NCBI GenBank assembly: GCA_028291845.1
Contig: JAQGNM010000549.1
Span: 1-31,462 of the forward strand
Source: Massilia sp.
Lineage (GTDB): Bacteria; Pseudomonadota; Gammaproteobacteria; Burkholderiales; Burkholderiaceae_D
Direction: 5' to 3'
Length of the DNA stretch: 31,462 nt
Part shown: positions 17,023-24,020 of the stretch, in pieces
Position numbering within the stretch: position 1 is the first letter of the stretch
How the letters are laid out: every line of letters starts with the position of its first letter
Notes under the pieces: model-generated
Told to the model about the DNA's origin: nothing
Seen by the model: only the letters and a program-made list of their open reading frames with translations
Databases searched by the model: none
Made by a program: the position numbers and the translations under genes

Positions 17023-17482
17023 TGCGCGCGATCGCTGCCCGTGCGTTTCGCAAGGCATATTCATCCGCCACATCGGCCGGCGCATCGGCAAAATTTACAG
17101 CAGCGCAGCGGTACCAGGCGTAAGCGGTGAGCAAATCAGTGCTGACGCCCTTTCCTTCTTCGAACGTCGCCGCCAGATGCCATTGCGACTCGCGCTCGCC
17201 GTTTCGCGCAGCGACCGGCCAAAGAGCGACGGCGCGACTCGGATCGGCCGTGCCACCCATGCCGTAGTACAAAAGGCAGCCGAGATTGTTATGGGCGGCG
17301 CGGACGCGATCTTGCTTCGCCTTTTCCCAGTGGATGCGGGCGGTGACGTAATCCTCGCGCTGATACGCTCTCACGCCCAGGTTGTAGTCCGTTTCAACCG
17401 ACCTCGCGACGGCGCCGTCAGCCAGGAAAATCGCGGCTGCGAACGCGCTTATTATTGTCGCCAGTTTGATATTCAATGTCAT
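16976..17482 (-). CDS. Secreted Sel1-repeat (tetratricopeptide-like) protein
   Basis: A 168-residue protein by the chosen start. It opens with a signal peptide (MTLNIKLATIISAFAAAIFLADGAVA), with likely cleavage after Ala26. A TPR-like helix pair (TDYNLGVRAYQREDYVTARIHWEKAK, about 31-56) and Sel1 repeats follow: AHNNLGCLLYYGMGGTADPSRAVALWPVAA (63-92) and a second unit QWHLAATFEEGKGVSTDLLTAYAWYRCAA. Such repeats bind proteins. The periplasmic partner is unknown. The frame also opens at 17551, but the signal peptide makes the internal ATG at 17482 the better start; neither has a clear ribosome site. It converges with the LysR gene and overlaps its last 47 bases. Confidence 0.7.
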   Translation of the reverse strand: MTLNIKLATIISAFAAAIFLADGAVARSVETDYNLGVRAYQREDYVTARIHWEKAKQDRVRAAHNNLGCLLYYGMGGTADPSRAVALWPVAARNGERESQWHLAATFEEGKGVSTDLLTAYAWYRCAAVNFADAPADVADEYALRNARAAIARIIPKLTLLHGAGWPE

Positions 17483-17569
17483 CAAGCGCGTGAGTTGAGA
17501 TTCGAAAAAATTAGTCAGGTTGTAAATCCACGGTGCGATAATCGATTGCATTATTAGTCAGAAGGCAAC

Positions 17570-18058
17570 ATGAATAAATCACCTCGACAGCTCGCGAAAT
17601 GGTCGCAGCGCCTGCTGGCCGTGGTCGGCTGCCTTACCCTGTTGTACGTCGCCGGCGCCGTTTGTCTGCGCTGGATGCGCAACAGCAGTCCCGGCAGCCA
17701 TATCGACATCGCCTCCCCCGACAAGGTGCATCGTATGGTCATTCTCGACATGCTGGTGGGTTTCCCGGGCCAGACCTGCATCAAGGAGGTCTACGTGCTG
17801 CGAGCAAAAGATGAACTCGAGCGCGGCGACGACGATAGCCGCGTCTACACCGGTGCCTGTAACGGACTGCGCAATATTCACTGGGTCGGCAGCAACATCG
17901 AAGCCGATACAGACCTGGTGGCGGCGGGCGAAGACGTCAGGTATTTCACGCTGCGCAACCGCGCTGGTGCCGGCACGGTCGTATTGCGCTTGCATGCGGT
18001 GGCGCCCTCCCTCAGTGCCGGCGAACTCGCCGTTGCAAGAGCCCATCTTTCCCGCTGA
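17570..18058 (+). CDS. Hypothetical membrane-anchored protein
   Basis: A 162-residue protein I do not recognise. It has a short basic N-terminus (MNKSPRQLAKWSQR), one hydrophobic segment at about 15-35 (LLAVVGCLTLLYVAGAVCLRW) and a mostly hydrophilic remainder of about 125 residues. The pattern fits a single-pass anchor with a periplasmic domain. Two cysteines sit in the remainder (about residues 69 and 100: GQTCIKE and TGACNGL) and could form a disulfide. An AGAAGG site precedes the ATG by five bases, which supports real expression. It diverges from the Sel1 gene and converges with the DyP operon. No function is assigned. Confidence 0.65.
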   Translation: MNKSPRQLAKWSQRLLAVVGCLTLLYVAGAVCLRWMRNSSPGSHIDIASPDKVHRMVILDMLVGFPGQTCIKEVYVLRAKDELERGDDDSRVYTGACNGLRNIHWVGSNIEADTDLVAAGEDVRYFTLRNRAGAGTVVLRLHAVAPSLSAGELAVARAHLSR

Positions 18059-18112
18059 CCTTCCCGGCTGACACCGCACAGGTCGCCGCGTTGGCTGCCG
18101 ATTCGACAAACG

Positions 18113-19624
18113 TCATGTCGGATCGATCAGCCCCAGAGCGATCAAACGCAAGGCCGTCATGCTCGGCATGAAGAAATAATCGCCGCCGCGGGTTTCGACA
18201 AAGCGCGGGATATTTCGCAGAAAGTAAGGCGCACTGTCGCTGGCCGCGGCGACCTGGATGACGGCCTTGCTGGGGTGCCTGGAACCGTGGTTACCGAGGA
18301 TAATGTCCTTGTCGTTTCCGACGCGGAAATCATTTCCATAGTTAATCCACTGCTGTTGCACAAATTCGAACTGGCGACTGATGCTGGCGCTCACCATCAT
18401 GATGATGATGCCGTGTTCACCGCTGTCGGAATGCGGGTGCTCCACGGTGCCATACGGCAGTCCACGGCGCAGCACCCGGCGGCGGTTGGCTAGCGCACCG
18501 GGCGTATCGAAGGCGCCACTCTCCGTTTGCAGCGAGGCGCGCGGGTTCACCCGCCGCAAATGCGCGCTGAACGGGCACTTGCCGCCATCCTGATCGTCGT
18601 CGAAGGTGAAGTTGCTCAACATCCGATCCTTCGCTTCATCGGTCGCCGCGGCGGCATATTTTGCGTCCCAGACCTGCTTTGCGGCATGGTCCGGCGCGTC
18701 CACCAGCGGGGCGCCGTTGTCGCGCCAGCGCCCGACGAATTTGGCAGCCAGCATGTCCTTACCGCCGGGATAGGTGGCGCCCTCCTGCTCGAGATACTTG
18801 TTAAAGGCGCCTACATTTTGGTGCAGTTTCCGGTAGACCATGAAACTGCCGTTTCGCGACAGCAAAAAGGGCTCGGGCGCTGCCGGATATTCGCGCGCCT
18901 CGTCAAGGTGCCCGAGAATGAACTCGCCGGCCGCCAATACCTCCCAACCGTTTGCAACCTGTTTGCCGCGACCATCCTTGCGAGCTTCCGCGTCCGGCAT
19001 ACCTTCGAAGACCGGATCGCCAATCGCATCGGTGTAGCCGAAATGCTCTTTACTGCATGCTTTGCCGTTTTCGAAGATCACACTGGCATCCTGGTAGTCC
19101 AGGCTATCGTTGTCGTCGCCCCGGTGTCCCGCAACGATGCATACGGCATCCTGGCTATCGGCGACGCACCGCATTATTTCGGCGTAACGCTGCTCCAGGG
19201 CGTCGCGGCTCTGACCATTGATTGAAATGAAGATATGCACGGGATCTCCCTGCCACACCTTGTCCCACCTTTCAGGCGCGCTGGGACCGTCGTCGCCGAG
19301 GATGTCCTTGCGGTTTTTCATGCCCATGGCAAATTCGGGAGGAAACCCGAAAAGCGATGCGCGCGGCAGTCCGAGCGCCTCCAATCCGTCATAAGTGAAC
19401 GCAATGTTGGTGGTCGCCAGCGGCTTTTCCACCTCGTCTGTGCCCATGCCCCAGGTCACCGAGGTGGTGATGTATTTGGTGATCGCCTTGATGAATTCGC
19501 GCGCCTCGGCGCCACGGGCACCGTCGACGCGAAAGAACACATAGCGCGCATATTGAAAACTGGCGCGTCCGTAGGCGCGAATCAGGTTGCCCTGTATATC
19601 TGTCAGATCGAGTTTTGAAATCAC
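18113..19624 (-). CDS. DyP-type heme peroxidase
   Basis: A 503-residue dye-decolorizing-type peroxidase, which uses hydrogen peroxide and a b-type heme to oxidise organic substrates. The N-terminus LDLTDIQGNLIRAYGR with ARYVFFRVDG is the first ferredoxin-like domain. The heme-site regions are HFGYTDAIGDPVFEG (194-208, distal Asp199), CPFSAHLRRVNPR (350-362, proximal His355) and RRRVLRRGLPYG (381-392, including the distal arginine region). In the distal motif GxxDG the second Gly is Ala (GYTDA). No Tat or Sec signal is seen, so it is probably cytoplasmic, unlike EfeB. The start is GTG 19624, overlapping the preceding stop as GTGA. It is the last gene of a three-gene operon with two paralogous proteins of unknown function. 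A cytochrome P450 gene diverges from this operon. Confidence 0.88.
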   Translation of the reverse strand: MISKLDLTDIQGNLIRAYGRASFQYARYVFFRVDGARGAEAREFIKAITKYITTSVTWGMGTDEVEKPLATTNIAFTYDGLEALGLPRASLFGFPPEFAMGMKNRKDILGDDGPSAPERWDKVWQGDPVHIFISINGQSRDALEQRYAEIMRCVADSQDAVCIVAGHRGDDNDSLDYQDASVIFENGKACSKEHFGYTDAIGDPVFEGMPDAEARKDGRGKQVANGWEVLAAGEFILGHLDEAREYPAAPEPFLLSRNGSFMVYRKLHQNVGAFNKYLEQEGATYPGGKDMLAAKFVGRWRDNGAPLVDAPDHAAKQVWDAKYAAAATDEAKDRMLSNFTFDDDQDGGKCPFSAHLRRVNPRASLQTESGAFDTPGALANRRRVLRRGLPYGTVEHPHSDSGEHGIIIMMVSASISRQFEFVQQQWINYGNDFRVGNDKDIILGNHGSRHPSKAVIQVAAASDSAPYFLRNIPRFVETRGGDYFFMPSMTALRLIALGLIDPT

Positions 19625-20340
19625 GCCGCCGCTCCGATATCATTCGAGTGTTTGTATTTTCCGGGCGCCCACGTCGGCTGCGCCACATTCATCGGCTGGA
19701 CCAACCTGATGAAGGACTGGTATTCTTGTTGTAACTCGGCAGCCGGCATGCCCTGGGTGCGCATGGCAAATTCGGTCAGTTGCTGCTTCAGATACAAGGC
19801 CTTGAGCTGTTCCACCAGCGGGTCGCCGTTGGACCCGACAAACGACAGCGACATGTCCAGCTTGCATTTCCTCATATACGCCGCAAACTCGCCCGGCCCC
19901 GTGACCTTGTCAAAACCGTAGCAATACTTCCAGATTGCGCTGAGGTCCTTGTCGATGGCATTCCACATCCCCCGCAAGTAGCGGTCGAGGTCACCGTAAT
20001 AATTACAGTAAAACACCAGATACTTCGACTGCAAATGATCGGCCTTGGGCAAGGCGTCGATGCGCGCCTTGTCGGAGCCGATCGAGACGAAATCGGCCAG
20101 GGTGCCGAACAGATCGTTTCCGGGAAGCGACTGGATATACACGTCGTCGAGCACGAAGTAGCGGCAAAAATAGGTGTCCGGCACCTCGGCCATCGGACTG
20201 TTCGGCACTTTCATCGTCCAGCGCGTCAGCTGGTTTCTGATCCGGTCGCTAAAAGCGATGCCGTCCTCGAAGCTGTTCCTGATGGGCGACAGCACGACCA
20301 GCGAGCCGGCCTGGCCGCTTGCATTGAGTTTGGTGCTCAT
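19621..20340 (-). CDS. DyP-associated protein of unknown function, paralog B
   Basis: A 239-residue soluble protein. The N-terminal segment SLVVLSPIRNSFEDGIAF (13-30) and TYFCRYFVLDDVYIQS (56-71) resemble strands and helices of a ferredoxin-like fold as found in the DyP/chlorite-dismutase group, but I see no heme ligand set. The central block LQSKYLVFYCNYYGDLDRYL...IWKYCYGF (103-143) aligns with residues 73-113 of the upstream protein (20337-21047), showing the two are paralogs. I recall similar proteins beside peroxidases or oxygenases but cannot name a family with certainty. The ATG at 20340 overlaps the upstream TGA (ATGA), and its own TGA overlaps the DyP GTG. This implies balanced synthesis with the peroxidase. 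The longer frame to 20493 lies inside the upstream gene. Confidence 0.75.
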   Translation of the reverse strand: MSTKLNASGQAGSLVVLSPIRNSFEDGIAFSDRIRNQLTRWTMKVPNSPMAEVPDTYFCRYFVLDDVYIQSLPGNDLFGTLADFVSIGSDKARIDALPKADHLQSKYLVFYCNYYGDLDRYLRGMWNAIDKDLSAIWKYCYGFDKVTGPGEFAAYMRKCKLDMSLSFVGSNGDPLVEQLKALYLKQQLTEFAMRTQGMPAAELQQEYQSFIRLVQPMNVAQPTWAPGKYKHSNDIGAAA

Positions 20341-21047
20341 GATGTCGCTTTCTCGATATCGACAGCCGTTACCGGCAATGGCGCATCGATGGTGACTGGC
20401 GGCGCTTCCGCGTGTTTGTTGGCGCGCCGCCTGGCGATCGCGCTGGCACTCATCCGCGTAATGGTGGCCGGATACATGTCGCCAAGATCGCACTGCAACG
20501 CACGCAGCAAAGCACGGTATTCGGCGGCAAATTGCTCCGGCTGCGCCCTGGCAAATTTGGCGTCGAATTCAATCAATGCATCCTTCACTCTGGCCGCCGC
20601 CTTGACGTCATTTGCCGTCGCCATCGGATAGGCATTGTAATAATGGCTGGTCTGTACCTGGTTAAACTGAATATATTTATGAAACGGCGTCAAGGGAACC
20701 GAATGCGGATACCGGATATTGAATTTCCAGAACAAGTCGAGGCCGCTTGGAATGGCGAAGGTGAATGAGTCGACGTACTGATTCCAGCTGCCGTTGAAAT
20801 TACTGAAAAACATCATGTATGAATACTGCAGATTTTCTTTTGGTTGCGCCTCATCGAGATGGGGGAATTGCTTTCGTCCGATCAGCACCCAACCCGCATA
20901 ATGAATCAGCGACAAAACAGTCAATCCCTTGAGGAACTGCGGCTTCTTTCCGGCGATGGAAAGAATGAGTTTATTCAGCCAGATCGTGTACCACCGCACC
21001 GGGGTAATGACGTTCATTGCATAGGCTTTACCGGCGATATTGGACAT
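20337..21047 (-). CDS. DyP-associated protein of unknown function, paralog A
   Basis: A 236-residue protein, first of the overlapping DyP operon. It begins MSNIAGKAYAMNVITPVRWY. The stretch VITPVR...VLSLIHYAGWVLIG (13-57) parallels VLSPIR...YFVLDD of paralog B, and LQYSYMMFFSNFNGSWNQYVDSF...DLFWKFNIRYP (73-114) is the shared block. A tail rich in Ala and charged residues (about 150-236) follows. The start is ATG 21047: GGAG lies five bases upstream and the length then matches paralog B. The frame continues to 21095, and those 16 codons hold no similarity to paralog B. No signal peptide or catalytic motif is visible. A role as partner or substrate-binding subunit of the peroxidase is a guess from operon structure. 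Confidence 0.72.
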   Translation of the reverse strand: MSNIAGKAYAMNVITPVRWYTIWLNKLILSIAGKKPQFLKGLTVLSLIHYAGWVLIGRKQFPHLDEAQPKENLQYSYMMFFSNFNGSWNQYVDSFTFAIPSGLDLFWKFNIRYPHSVPLTPFHKYIQFNQVQTSHYYNAYPMATANDVKAAARVKDALIEFDAKFARAQPEQFAAEYRALLRALQCDLGDMYPATITRMSASAIARRRANKHAEAPPVTIDAPLPVTAVDIEKATS

Positions 21048-21474
21048 GCCTTCTCCCATATACCAGATCGCCGCTGTCGTCGGCAATATAGGCAATTGTT
21101 TTTCAGTTCGATAATTACCAGCCGCCCGGGTTTGGAACGGCAGATGGTACAGGCCAGCATCTCAATGAGCCGTTCGATCAAGTATTAATCTCAATTTTTC
21201 GATTGTCAACAAATTAATTTATTGTCGCAAAAAAGCGACCAGCCCTGGATTCACCGGCAATCTGTAACAACAGGTGTAACAGGCTGGATTCAATAAATGT
21301 TGACGAATAAATTTGAAGTAGATTAAATGAAAATATGTGAGCCAGTGCTCACTGTAATAAACCATATTAATCCGTCGAGTCGACCAGGGCGGGGAAGTCG
21401 TCTTTCCGATATCCACGTACCGGCAGTAATGCGCCGGAATTGCCTTTCCATCGTATTAATTGCCCATACAAAAA
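21048..21474. promoter_or_regulatory. AT-rich divergent control region between the DyP operon and the P450 gene
   Basis: A 427-base gap, visibly richer in A+T than its neighbours. On the plus strand TTGACG (21300-21305), 17 bases and TTAAAT (21323-21328) form a candidate promoter for the P450 gene. On the minus strand TTGACA (complement of 21204-21209), 17 bases and AATACT (complement of 21181-21186) form one for the DyP operon. Direct repeats CTGGATTCA occur at 21245-21253 and 21284-21292, and TGTAAC at 21263-21268 and 21275-21280. A GTCGC-a6-GCGAC hairpin lies at 21224-21239. The promoters are inferred from match alone. Confidence 0.5.
21337..21352. promoter_or_regulatory. Perfect palindrome at the predicted P450 transcription start (operator-like)
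   Basis: GTGAGC-cagt-GCTCAC is a perfect 6-bp inverted repeat beginning eight bases after the predicted -10 element, where a repressor would block transcription. No matching regulator gene is in the window. Confidence 0.5.
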
Positions 21475-22740
21475 ATGTCATTCTTCGACGAATTAAATGC
21501 TTTTTCAAATTCGCCCCTTCAGCAAGTCTCGCTTTTTCAACAGTGGCTTGCTGAACGCCCCCTTGCCTTGTTCGACGAATTGCGTCTGCACGTCCCGATC
21601 CTGCAGCTGCCAGGACTGGCGGTCGTCACGAAGTACTGCGACGTTGCCGACGTCCTTGCGCGTGACCAGGAATTTGGCGTTCCCGACTACGCCAAGAAAA
21701 TGCACAGGGCGACCGGCGACTTTTTCCTGGGGATGGAGGACGGCCCGGACTACGAGCGCGAGGTCTCGATCATGCGCCTGGCAAGCAACCGCCAGGACTT
21801 GACCAGGATCGCCGGCGACCTGCAAGCCTGGATCGACGAGGTCATCGCCGCTAAAGCGGCCGGCGGCACACTCGATGTCGTCGGCGACCTGTCGCGGCGT
21901 GTGCCGGGGCGCCTGGTGAGCGAGTATTTCGGCGCTTCCGGCATGCCTGACGCACTATTACTGGACTGCCTGCGCGCGCTGTTTCGCGACATCTTCGCCA
22001 ACCCCGGTGACGACCCTGTCGTCAGGGATGCCGCCGCCACCGCCTCCAGCGCACTGTGCGCCCACCTCGACAATTTGGTTGAAACGCAAACGGCACAGAT
22101 GCACCAGGGCGCGGCGCTGGCCGACACCGTACTTTCCCGCTGTGTCGGCATGAGCACCGTGCCGGAAACCTCGTTTGAGCAGGCCGGCATCCGCCGCAAC
22201 ATCGCCGGACTGATTGTCGGTACCGTTGATACCACTTCCGCCTGCGTCGCTAATGTGCTCGATTACTTGCTGGGCAATCCAGGCATCCTCGACAAAGCCA
22301 TCACGGCGGCCCGCGAGGGAACGCTCGACGACGTCCGCGGCTATGTCTATGAAGCGTTGCGCTTCAAGCCCCAGGCCCCTACCTTGCTCCGTACCGCCAG
22401 CGTGGACGCCGTGCTCGCTGCCGGCACGGCGCGTGCCATCACCGTTCCCGCTGGTACGACCGTCGTCGTCTGCCTCATGTCCGGCATGTTCGACCCCGAC
22501 CAGTTTCCGGCGCCGACAGCGTTCGATCCCCAGCGCCCGGAGCGCGACTACCTCCACTTCGGCTCCGGCATGCATCGCTGCTTCGGCAGGCATATCAACC
22601 GCTTGCAGCTGCCGATGATCGTCCGCGCGATCCTGCGCCTTCCCGGTTTGCGGCGGGCGGCCGGTGCCGATGGCGAGATGCGTTTAGACGGCCCGTTTCC
22701 GAATCGCTTGATAGTCGAATTCGATACCGCCAGGTCGTGA
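21475..22740 (+). CDS. Cytochrome P450
   Basis: A 421-residue soluble bacterial P450 that would hydroxylate or otherwise oxidise an organic substrate, using electrons from a redox partner. The heme loop HFGSGMHRCFGRHI carries the thiolate Cys369. The K-helix ExxR is EALR (Glu293/Arg296). The I-helix reads AGLIVGTVDTT (244-254), with Thr where the second Gly of the (A/G)Gx(D/E)T motif is usual, but Asp252 and Thr253 are kept. There is no N-terminal membrane anchor. The start is the ATG at 21475; an in-frame TTG at 21460 has no support. No ferredoxin or ferredoxin reductase gene is nearby, so partners must come from elsewhere. It diverges from the DyP operon, suggesting shared control or shared substrate. 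The substrate is unknown. Confidence 0.93.
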   Translation: MSFFDELNAFSNSPLQQVSLFQQWLAERPLALFDELRLHVPILQLPGLAVVTKYCDVADVLARDQEFGVPDYAKKMHRATGDFFLGMEDGPDYEREVSIMRLASNRQDLTRIAGDLQAWIDEVIAAKAAGGTLDVVGDLSRRVPGRLVSEYFGASGMPDALLLDCLRALFRDIFANPGDDPVVRDAAATASSALCAHLDNLVETQTAQMHQGAALADTVLSRCVGMSTVPETSFEQAGIRRNIAGLIVGTVDTTSACVANVLDYLLGNPGILDKAITAAREGTLDDVRGYVYEALRFKPQAPTLLRTASVDAVLAAGTARAITVPAGTTVVVCLMSGMFDPDQFPAPTAFDPQRPERDYLHFGSGMHRCFGRHINRLQLPMIVRAILRLPGLRRAAGADGEMRLDGPFPNRLIVEFDTARS

Positions 22741-23148
22741 TGGGCGCGCGTGAGCGGGTGAGGGTCTCACAAACATACAGAAGCTCGCCTACCCTTTGCG
22801 CAGGTAGCCGTGAAGCAAGCACGGTACGCATCCGATCAATAGCTTGCTGGAAGACGGAATCGTACCGCTGCAAAGTGGCGAAGTTTAGGCAGTGAGTGCT
22901 CGCCCGGCGCAACGCCGGCGTGGACGCATCAACCCGTTGACAGCTCGGTGGTCCAAGGGTCGCAGCCGGCGCAGCCTGTCGTCGGAATCGACGCCACCGA
23001 GCTTGGCCGCGCCAAGCTGTGGATCGAGGCCCCACCCGCTTTCTCACCTGTGTCGGCAGCGAACATTTGACCAGGGTTCAGAAGACAGTTACACCTATAA
23101 TCCGAGTTTGAGAACCGCGATACAAGCCGATCACGCGTCCAATGAACG
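22741..23148. other. Gene-poor stretch between the P450 gene and the tRNA operon
   Basis: No complete gene is seen. There is a short inverted repeat GTGAG-ggt-CTCAC at 22755-22767 just after the P450 gene, without a T-run. CGGTACG (22822-22828) and CGTACCG (22861-22867) form a second inverted pair. A plus-strand frame of 75 codons without a start codon runs 22843-23070 and ends in a natural-looking peptide (ELGRAKLWIEAPPAFSPVS). This may be a decayed gene or mobile-element remnant; I could not identify it. Confidence 0.4.
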
Positions 23149-23184
23149 AAAAAAAGCCCACTGGCATGCAAGTGGGCTTTTTTA
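23149..23184 (-). terminator. Rho-independent terminator of the tRNA operon
   Basis: GCCCACT (23156-23162) and AGTGGGC (23171-23177) form a stem flanked by an A-run on one side and a T-run on the other, so it can stop transcription from either direction. It lies 24 bases past the 3' end of the tRNA-Cys gene in the transcription direction. Confidence 0.85.
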
Positions 23185-23207
23185 TGCATCGAAATAACTG
23201 CGTATTC

Positions 23208-23281
23208 TGGAGGCGAGGACGGGAATCGAACCCGTCTAAACGGCTTTGCAGGCCGCTGCATAACCTCTTTGCTACCTCGCC
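23208..23281 (-). tRNA. tRNA-Cys (GCA)
   Basis: A 74-base tRNA on the minus strand. The acceptor stem GGCGAGG/CCTCGCC pairs perfectly, the discriminator base is U as required for cysteine, and CCA is encoded at 23208-23210. The anticodon GCA is the complement of 23247-23249. The T-loop GGTTCGATTCC is present. It is the last gene of the tRNA operon; the pgsA-tRNA-Gly-tRNA-Cys order is also that of Escherichia coli. Confidence 0.97.
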
Positions 23282-23365
23282 AGAAAAAGATAATAATCTT
23301 ATGCGCCAAGCGGACTTGGTGCCAGATCAACAAAAAGGGAAGCCAGGCTTCCCTTTGTAGAATTC

Positions 23366-23441
23366 TGGAGCGGGAGAAGAGTCTCGAACTCTCGACCTCA
23401 ACCTTGGCAAGGTTGCGCTCTACCAACTGAGCTACTCCCGC
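23366..23441 (-). tRNA. tRNA-Gly (GCC), copy 1 (third in transcription order)
   Basis: A 76-base tRNA with acceptor stem GCGGGAG/CTCCCGC, D-arm AGCTCAGTTGGTAGAGC, anticodon GCC (complement of 23406-23408) and encoded CCA at 23366-23368. Its sequence is the same as in the other two copies. Confidence 0.97.
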
Positions 23442-23510
23442 ATTGGAGCCAAACTATTTATACCATTTACTACTCATTTACTACATTCGCAAACTCCAGC
23501 TTGATAAGAC

Positions 23511-23586
23511 TGGAGCGGGAGAAGAGTCTCGAACTCTCGACCTCAACCTTGGCAAGGTTGCGCTCTACCAACTGAGCTACTCCCGC
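23511..23586 (-). tRNA. tRNA-Gly (GCC), copy 2
   Basis: Same 76-base sequence as the neighbouring copies; anticodon GCC is the complement of 23551-23553 and CCA is encoded at 23511-23513. The 69- and 71-base spacers on either side differ in sequence. Confidence 0.97.
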
Positions 23587-23657
23587 GTTTGCAAGACCAA
23601 GATTATCACAGAAAAGATGTTTTTTTTCAAGGACAACCTGAACAACATTTTGTCGCT

Positions 23658-23733
23658 TGGAGCGGGAGAAGAGTCTCGAACTCTCGACCTCAACCTTGGC
23701 AAGGTTGCGCTCTACCAACTGAGCTACTCCCGC
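23658..23733 (-). tRNA. tRNA-Gly (GCC), copy 3 (first in transcription order)
   Basis: Same 76-base sequence as the other copies; anticodon GCC is the complement of 23698-23700 and CCA is at 23658-23660. It lies closest to the operon promoter. Confidence 0.97.
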
Positions 23734-23752
23734 TTCGTTGCAACAGGCAGGC

Positions 23753-23781
23753 ATTATATATAGACTTCACACAAAAGTGAA
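23753..23781 (-). promoter_or_regulatory. tRNA operon promoter
   Basis: On the minus strand a perfect TATAAT (complement of 23753-23758) is preceded at 17 bases by TTCACT (complement of 23776-23781). The bases after the -10 are GC-rich (GCCTGCC), as is usual for stringently controlled stable-RNA promoters. Transcription would start near 23746, about 12 bases before the first tRNA. Confidence 0.75.
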
Positions 23782-23797
23782 CCCCTACTTTTGTGTG
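23768..23797. promoter_or_regulatory. 11-bp perfect inverted repeat overlapping the tRNA promoter -35
   Basis: CACACAAAAGT and its exact complement ACTTTTGTGTG are separated by eight bases, and the -35 hexamer of the tRNA promoter lies inside. It could be an operator or an RNA hairpin in read-through transcripts from pgsA. There is no T-run of the usual terminator kind directly after it. Confidence 0.5.
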
Positions 23798-23851
23798 GAC
23801 TAATCAGTAAGCCAAGGAGTAAACCAGCTTACCGGCAAAAGATAGCCAGGC

Positions 23852-23879
23852 AAAAATCCTCGGCAGAGCCGAGTCTTTT
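23852..23879 (-). terminator. Probable pgsA terminator
   Basis: On the minus strand CTCGGC-tct-GCCGAG (complement of 23859-23873) is followed by GATTTTT, the form of an intrinsic terminator about 150 bases after the pgsA stop. The other strand has TCTTTT, so it may work both ways. Confidence 0.65.
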
Positions 23880-23896
23880 AGAGGGAACGCAAACCC

Positions 23897-24020
23897 GATT
23901 CAGATCGCTGTCGCCTCGGGGAACCATGTACCGGATGGGCACACGCGCACTGCGGTGCTTTTGCTTTGGCGGTGTGCGCGGCGGCTGCGCCGGCCTCCGG
24001 GGCGAAGGCGGATCTGAATC
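23897..24020. repeat. 124-bp inverted-repeat element downstream of pgsA
   Basis: The ends are a perfect 10-bp inverted repeat, GATTCAGATC at 23897-23906 and GATCTGAATC at 24011-24020. Pairing continues imperfectly inward for about 28 bases (GCTGTCGCCTCGGGG against the complement of the other end). The inside also holds GGCACACGCG- and GGTGTGCGCG-like arms. The size and shape suggest a non-coding MITE- or REP-like element. No target-site duplication is evident and no other copy is in the window. Confidence 0.5.

Noticed and set aside
23208..23733. The regularly spaced identical units considered as a CRISPR-like repeat.
   Set aside because: Each unit folds as a complete tRNA with encoded CCA; spacing of about 70 bases and a 76-base repeat do not fit CRISPR.
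23443..23763. Repeated peptide frames (GEESRTLDLNLGKVALYQLSYS) on the plus strand.
   Set aside because: These are the tRNA-Gly genes read as protein, a familiar annotation artefact.
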